Program-made: the position numbers and the translations under genes
The notes under the pieces: model-generated
Told to the model about the DNA's origin: nothing
What the model saw: only the letters and a program-made list of their open reading frames with translations
Database searches by the model: none
Origin: Dendrophyllia cribrosa
Taxonomy: Eukaryota; Cnidaria; Anthozoa; Scleractinia; Dendrophylliidae
Direction: 5' to 3'
Assembly: GCA_024195265.1 (NCBI GenBank)
Contig: JAJLRJ010000013.1
Span: 16,877,162-16,941,161 of the forward strand
DNA: 64,000 nucleotides
In this document: positions 11,241 through 21,646 of the stretch, piece by piece
How positions within the stretch are numbered: the first letter of the stretch is position 1
Layout of the letters: each line of letters starts with the position of its first letter

Positions 11241-12409
11241 TTTGTGATATAAGAATTTGATGAGTTGGTGACAGTTATCAAGCAGTTACCAAGGCAACGC
11301 ATTTTCTGTTGCGAGAATCACTGGACCGGATCGGAATTGTGATTATGAGTATTATGCAAATTGAAAAAATTCACGGCTTTGTTTCACATTAATCGATAAG
11401 AAACTTGAAATCCACTTTGTGTTGAGTTTTCTTTTGCATTGCATACCTGTTTACATGTATGCAGGATCGGACTATAATTTTGCCAATGAAAGCGCATTTG
11501 ATGGAATATTTATACGTACATCAAGTAAATAACGTGCGTCGCACAGAGCAATGTCGGTAAATTACAAGTCGCTGCAGTGAACTAAAAATAAATCCAGCGG
11601 AATACATTTTAAAAAAGTGTATGCATGAAATACACTTTCTGTTTAACCGTTGTTGAAATCGGATTTTAGATGATGCTGTCATTCAATGACTGAAATGTGT
11701 CCTGCAGTGAATTAGGAATATACAATGATGGGTCAGGTTTTAGCTTCGCGTGTGAGTAATTGGTTTTCAGCGCCGCGAAGACGGAATTCAATGCTTAAAT
11801 AATCCCATAAATGCGTCAAACGGTCGAGAGTTCCGAGTCGATTAGAGTGAACTTTTTAATTTCACAAATTGTGCCTTCAAAGGCAGAGTATTTTACTGTT
11901 TCAATTGTAACTTTATACGCGTTGTAGAAGCCAAGATATTTAATGCAAATCAATGCGGCCGATAAATTGTCGCCCGCTTCTTTGTTTACTATTAAAATGA
12001 AAATTTGCTCGCATTAAAGTAAACGAGAAATATTGGCACATCGTGGAAAGTTTCATCACTATAAATTGTGCCTTTTACTCCGGAAGATACATATAGTGGG
12101 AAAAGCGTCACCTGCTCCAAACGGCAGTGTCCTGACGAGCGAGATGTTTATAAAGTCATTGCGTTACGCATTGTCATGACAAGCGAACGCAGACGATTGC
12201 AGCTGTTGTTTCTTTCAAGACTTTCATTTTTAATACAGTATTACTTTTATTCAAGGTTTTTGATTCAGGTTTCGGGTTAGAAATGATCCATTTGATCTTG
12301 CTGTTATTCAGTATTATTATAAAATTTCGTTCGAAAGTTTTTGATAGCTGTTATTCAGCCGTTCGAAATACGGGTCAAAATATTTTCTTTAGCCGTGTAA
12401 CATTCCGTT
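11241..12409. other. Non-coding stretch without recognised gene
   Basis: Sequence upstream of the DUF7869-like start. It would contain the promoter and 5' end of that gene if it is intact, but I see no TATA box, coding exon or repeat that I can support. Confidence 0.45.
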
Positions 12410-12800
12410 GGTAAGCGAGTCATTCATTTTTGTTCATGTAGCCGTTCAGCCATTCAACTTTTGCCGTGCAAAAATTTTCTTCAGCCGTTTGACCTTATCT
12501 GTTGAAAATTTTTCTTCAGCCGTTCAGCCGTTCGACCTCCTCCATTCAAAAATTTTCTTCAGCCGTTCAGCAGTTTGACCTCATCCGTTTAAAAATTTTC
12601 TTCAGCCGTTCAGCCGTAGACCTCTTCCGTTCACAAATTTTCTTTAACCGTTCGACTTAATCCGTTCAAAAATTTTCTTCAGCCGTTCAGGGTATCCGCT
12701 TTGAACGGCTTGTATACCCGTTTCTCATCCGTTCACTTGCCGTGCGTTCAGCCGTTCAAACGGATACCGTAAGGAACGTTTTCGCGTGAGAGGTCACATA
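12410..12800. mobile_element. MITE of the 43-bp GAACGG family, copy 1
   Basis: At least five imperfect units of about 43 bp, anchored on TTTCTTCAGC at 12,511, 12,554, 12,597 and 12,639. Each carries GCCGTTC motifs. The right end reads GAACGTTTTCGCGTGAGAGG then TCACATA, the same terminus as at 21,353-21,385. The left boundary is not resolved. It is non-coding. Confidence 0.65.
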
Positions 12801-12939
12801 GGAATGTACCCTCAAACTTACACTAAAAAATGGATTAAACCACCAGACCACCAGAGTATATTATAAACCCTCTTTTGGATCTGCAACCAGGTCGATCAGG
12901 TAGTAAATGGGAGGTAAGACTTATTGTTGAGGATGTGCT

Positions 12940-13570
12940 GGATCAAGACGCTTCTTAAGACAGTCTTCCATTTCACTGGAAAAATTGGCAAATTTCCAAA
13001 TTAGGAATATAAATGGAAATTACATGGAATTTGCATGGAAATCAAATATTTTCCAAACAGGGATTTAGTATAATTTTTCCAAACGTGGATTGTGGCTTAA
13101 TACCACTTTGGATTTTGTAGGTACCATACTTGGTTTTTCCAAATTTTGTACGAGATTACCATTGTTGGCAATCCACAAAACCATGCTTGGATTTTATGGT
13201 ACCAAGTAGACATACTGGGATTTCCCTCTTACCAAACTTGGATATTTTCCATTTCTTTCTTTTATTTCCTTTTTCCACACCTGGATTTGCAAACAGCCCA
13301 TCATGGAAAGGAAGATAACCACACATATTTACTAATAAATGCATATTTGGATTTTGATATAAACAAATTTGGTTCTGCCATTTTCCCTATTTGGTGAAAT
13401 GGAAACCATTTATGGTAAATAACTGAAAACCCATAGCTGGTTTTTTAAAATACCACACTTTGTTTATGGGAGTTGTCCATGTTTGGACTTGTAGAATTCC
13501 AGCCTTGGAAATTACCAATATAAACCATGTATACTGCACATAGCAAAAATCAAATAAAGCTTCACTTAAC
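12940..13570. repeat. Degenerate low-complexity array of TTGGATTT and TTTCCAAA motifs
   Basis: The stretch is full of diverged TTTCCAAA, CTTGGATTT and GGTACCA motifs at irregular 25-35 bp spacing, suggesting a decayed tandem or fold-back repeat. Open frames here are by-products of this composition. A possible minus-strand poly(A) signal (CCAATAAAAG) near 13,580-13,590 could end the 3' UTR of the SAM gene. Confidence 0.4.
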
Positions 13571-14107
13571 AAACTTGTAGCTTAATCTTTTATTGGAAAA
13601 ATATCAAAAGACAGCATCGCACTGTTATCAGACAATAATGTCATAACTGCTTGTTATGTACATGCATATGACTACAACTGTCCTTATACTTTCAGTCAAG
13701 AACTAGACCACATAACTGTCTCACATAACTGGATTCAAAGTACACATCATGAACACGATATTACTTTCTACAAAAAGCTAGCAACTTAAGCTATGAAATA
13801 TCAAACTGAAATACTTTTCACTATCGACAAAACAACTGTTGAATAGCCATAAAAAGCCAATGATAACCAGATTTAACTGTTTTAGTGGATTTTACAATCA
13901 AATAGACTTGTCAGTCAATAAGCTGTCTTGCTCAACCCTTCAAGCCCCACATATTCCAACATGCATGATTCTCCTTCTTGTTCAGTGTATAAATTGTTTT
14001 GGTATTGCTTGAAAGAAACAAGTTGTCAAAAATGAATGCATCTAGGTCATTATGGGTGCTTTAAGTGTTGACACATCCAACAACCTGAACGTTACAGTCT
14101 AAAAACT
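13571..14107. other. Non-coding; possible distal 3' UTR of the SAM gene
   Basis: No coding exon or repeat is recognised. If the minus-strand poly(A) signal near 13,585 is used, this would be transcribed as a long 3' UTR downstream of the stop codon at 15,054. Confidence 0.3.
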
Positions 14108-14640
14108 AAGTTTGTCAAGAACTTAATCCTCTTCTAACTGTTTGCTTTCGAAACAAGCCTGTCCATCTACAGCGGATTCAGGTTGAGCGTTCAACAGTGT
14201 CATTTGTCGCATTCATTATAACGACCGTTATTGATTGTGTTGCGATGCAAAATGACAGACATTTCTGGGGTAAAATAACGGGGTTCTGTCTGGGACAAAA
14301 ACTTTTTGAAACTAAACAAATAGACTTCGTATAAACACAGTTTCAATGTAAGTAACCTTCATTTCATTCGGAGATTAATTAGCAGAGTTTGTTCAACACT
14401 GATCTCTGAATGAAATACATTTTGCCTTGCAACGCAATCAATCCCGCCTGGCAATGTCTGACATTTGTCAAGCAATGCAATCATTCTCGCCTGGCCATGT
14501 CTGATATTTTGCCTACCAATACAATCAAAAAACTGTTACGACGAATGTGACAACTGATGCTGTTAAACGCTCACACCCTGAATCTGCTGTATCTCTTCCT
14601 GAAAGAACCTGTCAGCAACACTTCATCACCAATTACAAAT
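14108..14640 (-). pseudogene. Degenerate partial copy of the SAM-domain exon, split by a MITE
   Basis: On the plus strand, 14,108-14,169 (TCAAGAACTTAATCCTCTTC and onward) and 14,590-14,640 (ATCTCTTCCTGAAAGAACCT and onward) align with consecutive parts of the SAM exon at about 17,650-17,755. The join point is interrupted by a 420-bp element. Small indels and base changes destroy the frame. It lies downstream of and on the same strand as the parent gene, which suggests a local tandem duplication that then decayed. Confidence 0.75.
14170..14589. mobile_element. 420-bp MITE with TA target duplication (Tc1/mariner type)
   Basis: The left end begins CAGCGGATTCAGG; the right end, read inward, begins CAGCAGATTCAGG. 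Similarity continues for about 50 bp. TA flanks both sides (14,168-14,169 and 14,590-14,591), and excision on paper restores the SAM-exon homology. There is no coding capacity. The TA duplication points to mobilisation by a Tc1/mariner-like enzyme. Confidence 0.8.
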
Positions 14641-15053
14641 AGTCTACACTAATGTTTACATTACATAAAATGTCCAAGCCAAATCATGAACACAACTACC
14701 GTCGGTTTCGCCCAAGCGTGAACACATCACAAAAAAACATGATCTAATTGGGTAACAAACGCGACATGTTTGGTCGGTAAACATTTGAAGTTTGAAAGTC
14801 TGCTACTTAAGCTTTTGCACCCGAAATTGTCCACCAGGAATGACTTTCGTTCACAATTAGAAAGGTATGTTTTGCAATGTGTAAAGTTTAATGGTAAAAA
14901 ACCCATCCATATTAGCGGTTTTATTCAAACTTCGGTAATAAACAACTTACTTTGAGCAGCAAAGCTCGCGTAATGCACTGTAAGAAAAACTTCAAACGTT
15001 TACCAACCAAACATGCCACGTTTGATACCCAATTAGTTTTGTGATGGTTGAAA
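14641..15053 (-). other. Presumed proximal 3' UTR of the SAM gene
   Basis: Sequence directly after the minus-strand stop codon at 15,054. No further exon, repeat or RNA gene is seen. Assignment as UTR is only by position. Confidence 0.35.
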
Positions 15054-15921
15054 TCAATCTCCTAGATCCAATGTCTTGACAACTGTAATGTCATCACGAG
15101 TTAGTGATGCCAAATTTGCGTCCTTAGCAATCTTGATGTAGCCCTCATTGTGGAGCGATTTGGCAACAGCTCTTATGTGAGTAAATTTATCTCTCCCCCT
15201 GAGCAAGCTGAGGTTAAACATCTTTTTCAACTTGTGCATGTGATCCATCTTAATGTCCTTCAGTGACAGCTTCCCCAAGACAGCCATAACTATCAAATCA
15301 GCCGTACTCTGTGTCATGTCTACAAAAGATATAGAAGTTTATAATAAAATGTTGCATTGAAGTGTCTAAAATGACTAGAGAATTTTTATGGTTTTTGTAT
15401 TTAAATAACATAAATAAGTACCCTGAAATTAATTTTGGGATTCCACCACTTTTCACCCAGAAATCGAGCTTCAAAGTTTGCGCTTTAGCCACGCCCAACA
15501 ACAACAACAAACGTTATTGACTCGCACCTCAAGGTTGACCGAGTGCTTGGGCTTGGCGTCTGATGACATCAAAACCAGAAGGCTCGGAAGCATTTAACCC
15601 TCGTGTCCTCATGACTTGCATGTTCATGGTGTAATAAATTACCATTTTTTTTTTTTGGGGGGTGGGGGGAGGCTACAGGTGTCTATATCAAATTTTGCAT
15701 GATTTCTGCCACTTGGAAATCACACATTCTATGGCTTATTTGAATGTAAAAGAACGGTTTGCCATGACGTCCCATTACCAAGTGGCAGATAAGCCTGCGG
15801 AATTTGATCTAAACACGTGCCGTTCCAAAACATTGAATTTCTACATCACAAGCACGCAAGTTTCGTAGACACTAGGATTTGCTTCCAAGCCTTCTGGTTT
15901 TGACGTCACCAGGCAACCACC

Positions 15922-15952
<31 letters not shown>

Positions 15953-18419
15953 TTCCCCCCGGAAAATCTTGTCAAATAAACTGGGGAAAATGTAAAAAAA
16001 TGATCCTGACATACACTCACCTTCATGAAAATAAAGGTTGTACATCCCTACACGGCTGGCTAACTGTGTTTGTGATAACGGTGGACTAGGAGTTCCACTG
16101 GAAGATGATTCCGATGCACTGTCAGTAGACGGGCCCTCATCTTGGGTAAGGGGCATGTCTTTCTGCAGCCTTCGTTGCTCTCTTATTTTCTTTTGCACAA
16201 TTTCAAGGACTGCTGCTTTCTGTAATCCACACTCTGGAAAGAGCAAAGTCCCATCTTCAACTATTCTGTCCACGAACTTGTCAACTTCCAGTGCGTCTGC
16301 TTTATTTCTGTAATTTGGTAGAACAGTATTACGTGGCCATCTTTTATCCACTTCCTTAGTGATCTTTCTTTTCCTGGTAAAGGAGCAGATTAGTTCTTTA
16401 GACCCTTGTTATATTGTTAAAGAAGAGGAGGAAAGAAACAATACAAATGTGATTTGACAACCAGGCAAAGAAGACTCAGACGACAAGTCCAGAAAGCATG
16501 CATACGGTCATTTATTGCTAGTTTATGCCAAAGTCTCCATATGCTATAGACAAAGTAGTAGAACTCTTCAATTAACTTTTTGACCCTAATAGTACAGGCA
16601 ACTAACTCTCTAGAGAAATACTAGTGTTTCATATCCACCTTTTACCACAGAGAACTTATCTTAGTTTGTTGTCATTTTTTAAGTTTAAATTAGTTGAAGT
16701 CCTTTCCATGCCAGTAGCCTGGTCATTGGTTTGACCAATAACATTTTGAAATTGAGCTTCACATTAACCAATTACCAATAACCCTGATGGTATGCACAAA
16801 AGAATCGCACTACTGTGAATATACCTACTTTGTATTGTAGATACCCTTGTCCTTGCAGGAAAGGTGTTCTCTCTCTTCAATTGTGAGGAGCCTGTCAATA
16901 TCTCTGAATGATGAAGAATCGATCTTAGCCTTTTTACGACCAAACGTATTGGAGTTACCTAGAGAAAGAGCAGCAAATAAATATTGACAGTTCTACGATG
17001 ACATTAATGGTGCTGGTATTGTCAAGTATGAAATTCTGTAACCATTTATAATGCACATGTTACTAGGGCTGATGAATGGTGTCTCGTGGGTCAAGGAAAA
17101 CTTTCATCCAGTCTCAAAATCTTGGAAACCGTTCATGATCAAAAGTCTCACTTTTGCGCATTTCTTTCTGTCATGAAGTATTCTTGTCTCAAGGTCTCAG
17201 ATTTTCAAACAAGGTTCTTGGTATCTTGGATTTTACAACTCATCATACCCCACCCCTTACTATACAAGTACTAGGGATTTGCAGTTTATGCTGGCGGCAG
17301 TTTCATCATCACCAGTTTTAAATTAAAATCTGATTTTAAGACAAAGATATCCTCTAGGCTTAACAGACAAATTCCAGGCTGTTACAAAAACACTAGACTT
17401 TCTTCCTATTTTTGTTATCAGAATATTTTCCGGTATAAAAAACTAGTTTTCCATTTTCAAGAATTCCAGATTCTGCATGAACCCTGACAACAGTGCTATT
17501 ATCATGAAACTATTAACACCGAAAAGGTAAACTATGAAATTTACTTCATAAGACAAAGAACACTGGAAAGAAATATATACCTTTCACTGCTGGTCTGATA
17601 GCCTTTAGTTCTCTTTCAAAACGTTCTTTCTTCCCGATTGTTGAGATTCCGAGTTTCTCAAGAACTTGATCCTCTTCCAAACGTTTGCTTTCCAATAGAG
17701 CCTGTCCGTCGATCTCTTCCTGAAAGAACCTGTCAGCAACTTCATCACCAAAGAGGTTACAAACCCATTTTTTCACTTGTTCTCGAGACCAATCTGCAAA
17801 TAAAAAGTGAATTAGCAACGTCAGCATATTTATCATGGTCAAACAAATTCTACAAAACTAGTTGCAAGAAAACGAAAACCGAGGAGATCAAGAATACCAA
17901 ACAAATTTTTAAACTTTTAAACTGAACACTTGATCCGATTTAATCCCTAATTTCGCATTTTATTGCATGAGAGACTTTTTAAAGTCCCAGATTAGCCTTA
18001 TCGCTGCGGAGATAAACAACATGCTTACCAGCGAGCACGTTCGCGGGTTCGGTTGCAAGTTCATGTGAAGGTGTTTCCTGCCGCTTTCCGTTTTCTGTGA
18101 AGCTATCACCTACTTCCTCATCGTGTGCGCTTTGTTTTCGACTTGCACGCCGACTTCCACTTGAAGTTTCCCCCATGTCTTCGTCATTCGGCTTTGCAAT
18201 AACAGCATGTAGATTTTCCCGCCGCTTTCTGTTTTCTGGTAAGATATCTCCTACGTAAGCTTTCTCTTTGCTTTTTTGACGACTTACAGAGTGACTTTGA
18301 CTCAAAATCTCTTCCACCTCGCAGTCATTCTCATTTCCAGAATTCTCATCTAGCGAAGACTGCGAACTGGCCGCCGTGCACAAAGACGAAGATCGAAAGA
18401 CCTTGCCTTTCGCAGACAT
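15054..18419 (-). CDS. SAM-domain protein, five exons, 450 codons
   Basis: Exons are complement of 18,029-18,419, 17,581-17,793, 16,829-16,958, 16,021-16,373 and 15,054-15,319. All borders are GT-AG and phases match (1, 1, 2, 1), giving one open frame with a stop. Residues 1-130 are Ser/Glu-rich and low-complexity. Residues 131-200 are a SAM domain (WSREQVKKWVCNLFGDEVAD, then GQALL and LGISTIGKKERF), a fold that usually mediates protein-protein contacts. Residues 245-360 are basic then Ser-rich (KRWPRNT, ASESSSSGTPSPP). The C-terminal 90 residues (MTQSTADLIVMAVLGKLSLK) match no family I know. The start at 18,419 follows from phase and is the first ATG of the acidic, low-complexity N-terminus. 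Intron four holds a long poly-C tract. A decayed partial copy of the SAM exon lies downstream. This is the strongest intact host gene here; its function is unknown. Confidence 0.85.
15923..15952. repeat. Poly-C tract in intron four of the SAM gene
   Basis: An uninterrupted run of about 30 C, followed by TTCCCCCC. It creates false poly-glycine frames on the minus strand. Length is likely variable and prone to assembly error. Confidence 0.9.
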
Positions 18420-18626
18420 GCCTCTCCGTAAGTACCGCAAGGAAAAGGGCGCGAAGAAGTGGAAGCATTGTTTTATATCAAAATTAGCTTCATATGATTG
18501 GTTGCAGAAGCTTTTCTTCCATTTCATTGGTTACTCCATCGACTGATTGACATGTTATGGTAGGTACTTCATGTATGGGGAGTGGACGCTGTCCTGAAGC
18601 ACTGATTGCTCATGTAACTAAAAAAG
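18420..18626. promoter_or_regulatory. Putative bidirectional promoter between the SAM gene and the 18,627 exon
   Basis: Only 207 bp separate two divergent start codons. The interval has two ATTGG (CCAAT-box-like) motifs at about 18,498 and 18,526 and no clear TATA box. Head-to-head spacing this short suggests a shared promoter, but transcription start sites are unknown. Confidence 0.4.
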
Positions 18627-18795
18627 ATGGCGGACGGACTGGCGGACGTCCCTGATCCTTCGTCGCTTTGTTACTGCTCTGAAAGAAAATCAGTCCATGT
18701 CCATTGCCCTTGTGAAGATTGCCGTGGAAAGCCTGTACATTATACAACTCAGGAACGTCATCTTTCAACTTTGAGACTGTTGCAACAAGAGAATG
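18627..18795 (+). CDS. Isolated first exon, Cys-rich N-terminus of a tnp2-like gene
   Basis: ATG at 18,627, 56 codons plus one base, then a good donor (GAATG/GTAAGT). The peptide contains CYCSERKSVHVHCPCEDCRG and ends TLRLLQQEN; the CPC-x2-C and T-x-x-x-RH pattern resembles the N-terminus of tnp2-type transposases. The exon ends in phase 1, which matches the acceptor phase at 6,970 and yields an open join. No partner exon is seen downstream before 19,654. It could be exon one of a displaced or duplicated copy of the 6,970-9,570 gene. Confidence 0.55.
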
Positions 18796-19044
18796 GTAAG
18801 TAAAAATTAATGTTTAGAGACACGTCCCTCAATCGTTGTGTCGGAGCGTGGGTGTTGATCGTATTCGAAAAAAAGAACATGCTTGTACATTAATATTGAT
18901 AGGAATAGAAAATATATTTGCATGAATTACTCAGACCTAAGGTAAATTCATCTCACAGATTGAAACAAATAGGTTTAATGTGCCAAGTAATCGCAATGTT
19001 GAATCTAACACAAAGAAAATAGAAATTTACCTGGTGCAATAAAG

Positions 19045-19080
19045 AGGGTTTTCCGATTTAGCGGAACTTCTGCGGAAGTG
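19045..19080. repeat. Inverted-repeat end matching 6,853-6,888
   Basis: Contains TTTTCCGATTTAGCGGAA followed by CTTCTGCGGAAGTG; the reverse complement occurs at 6,853-6,888. It lies 250 bp downstream of the isolated exon, inside what would be its first intron, just as the other copy lies 82 bp before the phase-compatible exon. It is likely a transposon terminus. Confidence 0.65.
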
Positions 19081-19653
19081 GAATTTGCCAAATTGAATAA
19101 AAATGTATTTGTAAAGTTAAAGTCACTCACGGCTTATTTTGAAAAGAAATATTGTTTATTTGACGCTTTTTGTGGGACTCCAGGTCGTCAAAAGTTGACA
19201 ACCCAAAAATATCTAAACCCTAATCCAAAAAATAACTCCTCATCGGCCTGTACAGAAAACATGCAACCAAAACAGAGCTGGTCAAAGCGTATACGGATCT
19301 TATACTTTTGGTTTCTTGACACCACTACTGGTGCCGTTGATGAGACAAAGACATTTCCTCTCTCTTAGAGAATATCGATATGGAAACAATTTGTTAAAAC
19401 TGAACATTTATTTGTCCAGGGTTTTGGAAATGAATTCAAATATGAATCAAAACAGTCGAACTACAAAATGCAAATTTTGTTTTCTCATGTTGATGCTATT
19501 CATGTGGTTGACGATTTTCGTGAGCATGAAATATATGGTCCGTGCGTGTGAAATATGCGTTCGAACTAGTGTTGTTTTCAGCGGTCTCCATCTAATTACA
19601 GATACTTCATATTATGAACAGAAGCGAAAAATAATTTGAGTAAATGTGATTTA
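19081..19653. other. AT-rich stretch without recognised gene
   Basis: The open frames at 19,078-19,368 and 19,316-19,639 show no recognisable motif, and I cannot support them as coding. If 19,045 is a transposon end, this may be its interior. Confidence 0.35.
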
Positions 19654-20165
19654 CATTACATTATTCTGTTAAATACTCATTTTTGATCGCTGGACATACG
19701 AAGTTTGGTCCTGATCGATGTTTTGGTATCATAAAGAGATCCTACAAACTGAACTACATATCGTCAGTACCGGTATATGAATTTGGTAATATGGTGGAGT
19801 CATCAAGCACTGGGGTCAACAAAGCACAGCTTGTTGGGACACATGGTGGAACAGTTATTGTCCCTGTTTACGACTGGTCTTCATTTCTTGAACAGTTCTT
19901 TAAAAGGGTACCAAATATCAAAAAGTACCACCACTTTCGATTTTCCAAAGACGAGCCTGGTAGAGTTTATTTCAAAGAGAGTTACTCGTCTCCCGAATAG
20001 TCGCTGATGCTGCTAAAGAATCCTGCAATCCTTCCCCCGGCCTCACAGCTTCCAGCCAAACTGAATCCAGCAGGGTTGAGCCAAGAACGCAGGCAGTATC
20101 TATACCGTGAGATTAGGCAGTTCTGCAAGCCTGGAACAGAAGATCTCGTTGCACCAGCGCCATGA
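19654..20165 (+). pseudogene. C-terminal half of a DUF7869-like (DDE-type) transposase
   Basis: The frame opens around 19,654 with HYSVKYSFLIAGHTKFGPDR, then YEFGNMVESSSTGVNKAQ, PVYDWSSFLEQFF and FRFSKDEPGRVYF. An in-frame TAG at 19,998-20,000 is followed by a further 54 codons in the same frame (NPAILPPASQLPAKLNP) to a stop at 20,163-20,165. This supplies the part missing from the minus-strand gene at 9,957-11,240; the two share 26 identical bases (19,663-19,688 versus 9,957-9,982 reversed). No start codon or N-terminus lies upstream here. Confidence 0.68.
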
Positions 20166-20849
20166 ACACTTTCTAAAAAGCATTGTATTTCTAGCAACCT
20201 TCAAGTTTTCATCTTTATATTTTGTTATGACAGTTTTGAGATTTGACTTGTACAATGATAAATTATGATAGTGATACATGTATACTAAGGATATTAGATG
20301 TAAATTAAACTAGATAATTGACAGGTAAATTTTAAGTCCAATGTTGTTGACCTCAATCAATGTTGTTTATCTCAATGACTTCGCCCAGATTTAAGTTTGT
20401 CTTGTACGAAAAAACCACTCGGTCAGATTTTTTCGACCTTTTTCGTTTGTATGCTTTCAGTGTTCGCGACACGAAATTAAGCAAAGGAAAAGCTGCCATT
20501 GTTATGAACTGTCCCGCATATGCGAAATCATTTCGAAGTAAAAGCACTCGATCAGGTTTTTCGCAGTGGGAAAAAAGCTCACAGGCTAGGAATGAGCCGA
20601 CAGTGTATTCCCACGGGAGACAATTATCTTTGGACCCCAAATCAAAAGCGCTCAAATCAAATATTTGCATACTGTCAAAGACCAAAACATGACCAAACAT
20701 TTTCGGGAAACTTGTTGAATGAAACTTAAGTCTTGAATAAACCGTGTATCGATAATCGAATGTTATGAAAGCGAAGATGGCTGTAAGGAGCAGAAAAAGA
20801 ACCGTGGATATTTATGAGGTATTTGTAAATAATGGATATTTACAAAGAT
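20166..20849. other. Non-coding stretch without recognised gene
   Basis: Overlapping open frames on both strands (20,353-20,729) look like chance; neither has a known motif or codon pattern that I would defend. Confidence 0.4.
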
Positions 20850-21385
20850 TGTAACGTGACCGCCTGCAAATACTAGGCTTTTTTATTTGATAAGTCGGTT
20901 TTTATTTGACAAGAACGGCTGGATATTTTTTTTTTGAACGGATAGCGCCAGCTCAAATAGGTGAGGTTTTTTTGCACGACGTTTTGTGTTTTTGAACGCC
21001 GACAGCCCAAGCCGTTTTAAAGAATGGCGAATTGTTTTGGAATGGTCGCCCGCGTCGCTCGAACGGCTGACAATTTGTTTTGAATGGATAGTTCGAGCCG
21101 TTCGAACGGCTGACGATTTTTTTTGAACGGATAGCTCGAGCCGTTCGAACGTCTCACGATTTTTTTTTAACAGATCGCTCTAGCTGTTCGAACGGCTGAC
21201 GATTTTTTCTTAACGGATAGCTCAAACCGTTCGAACGGCTGACGAATTTTTCTCAACGGATAGCTTGAGCCGTTCGAACGGCATCCCATCCCATTCGAAC
21301 GGATGATGAACGGCTTACAAACGGCTATCCGTATCAAAACGGCTAGCCGTAAAGAACGTTTTCGCGTGTGAGGTCACATATTTAT
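20850..21385. mobile_element. MITE of the 43-bp GAACGG family, copy 2
   Basis: Six near-regular 43-bp units anchored on GAACGGCTGA at 21,061, 21,104, 21,147, 21,190, 21,233 and 21,276. Each contains GAACGGATAGCTCGAGCCGT or a variant. The right end GAACGTTTTCGCGTGTGAGG plus TCACATA matches copy 1. The left end near 20,850 (GTAACGTGACC) is tentative. It is non-coding. Confidence 0.7.
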
Positions 21386-21646
21386 CTGGCGGTTTACGGT
21401 CCAGAAATTATTGCGCGGTTGTGGACAATCACAACTTTATCTTGCACTTTTCGCATGTTTGGTGGCGGTTTTTCAAACAGAGTTAAGAGGCTGAGAAGAC
21501 TTAATGGTGGTCTCTCCCTTAACAAAAGAAGGGCTAGAGGAAGGTCGAGGAAGTTAGGACATAAACAGTTTTACCGTCGTCTCCCCCAGTGGGGAGGTAA
21601 TTTTGACATAAGGCCAGGCTTCAAAGCTGAGAAAGCATGTGGAAAT

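Noticed and set aside
13130..13572. Open frames on both strands in the TTTCCAAA-rich region
   Set aside because: Low-complexity composition; no splice context and no motif.
15841..16026. Minus-strand frame with a poly-glycine run
   Set aside because: Translation of the poly-C tract in an intron of the SAM gene, past the splice donor at 16,021.
20353..20729. Overlapping frames on both strands of similar length
   Set aside because: Typical of chance in this composition; neither shows family motifs or splice sites.
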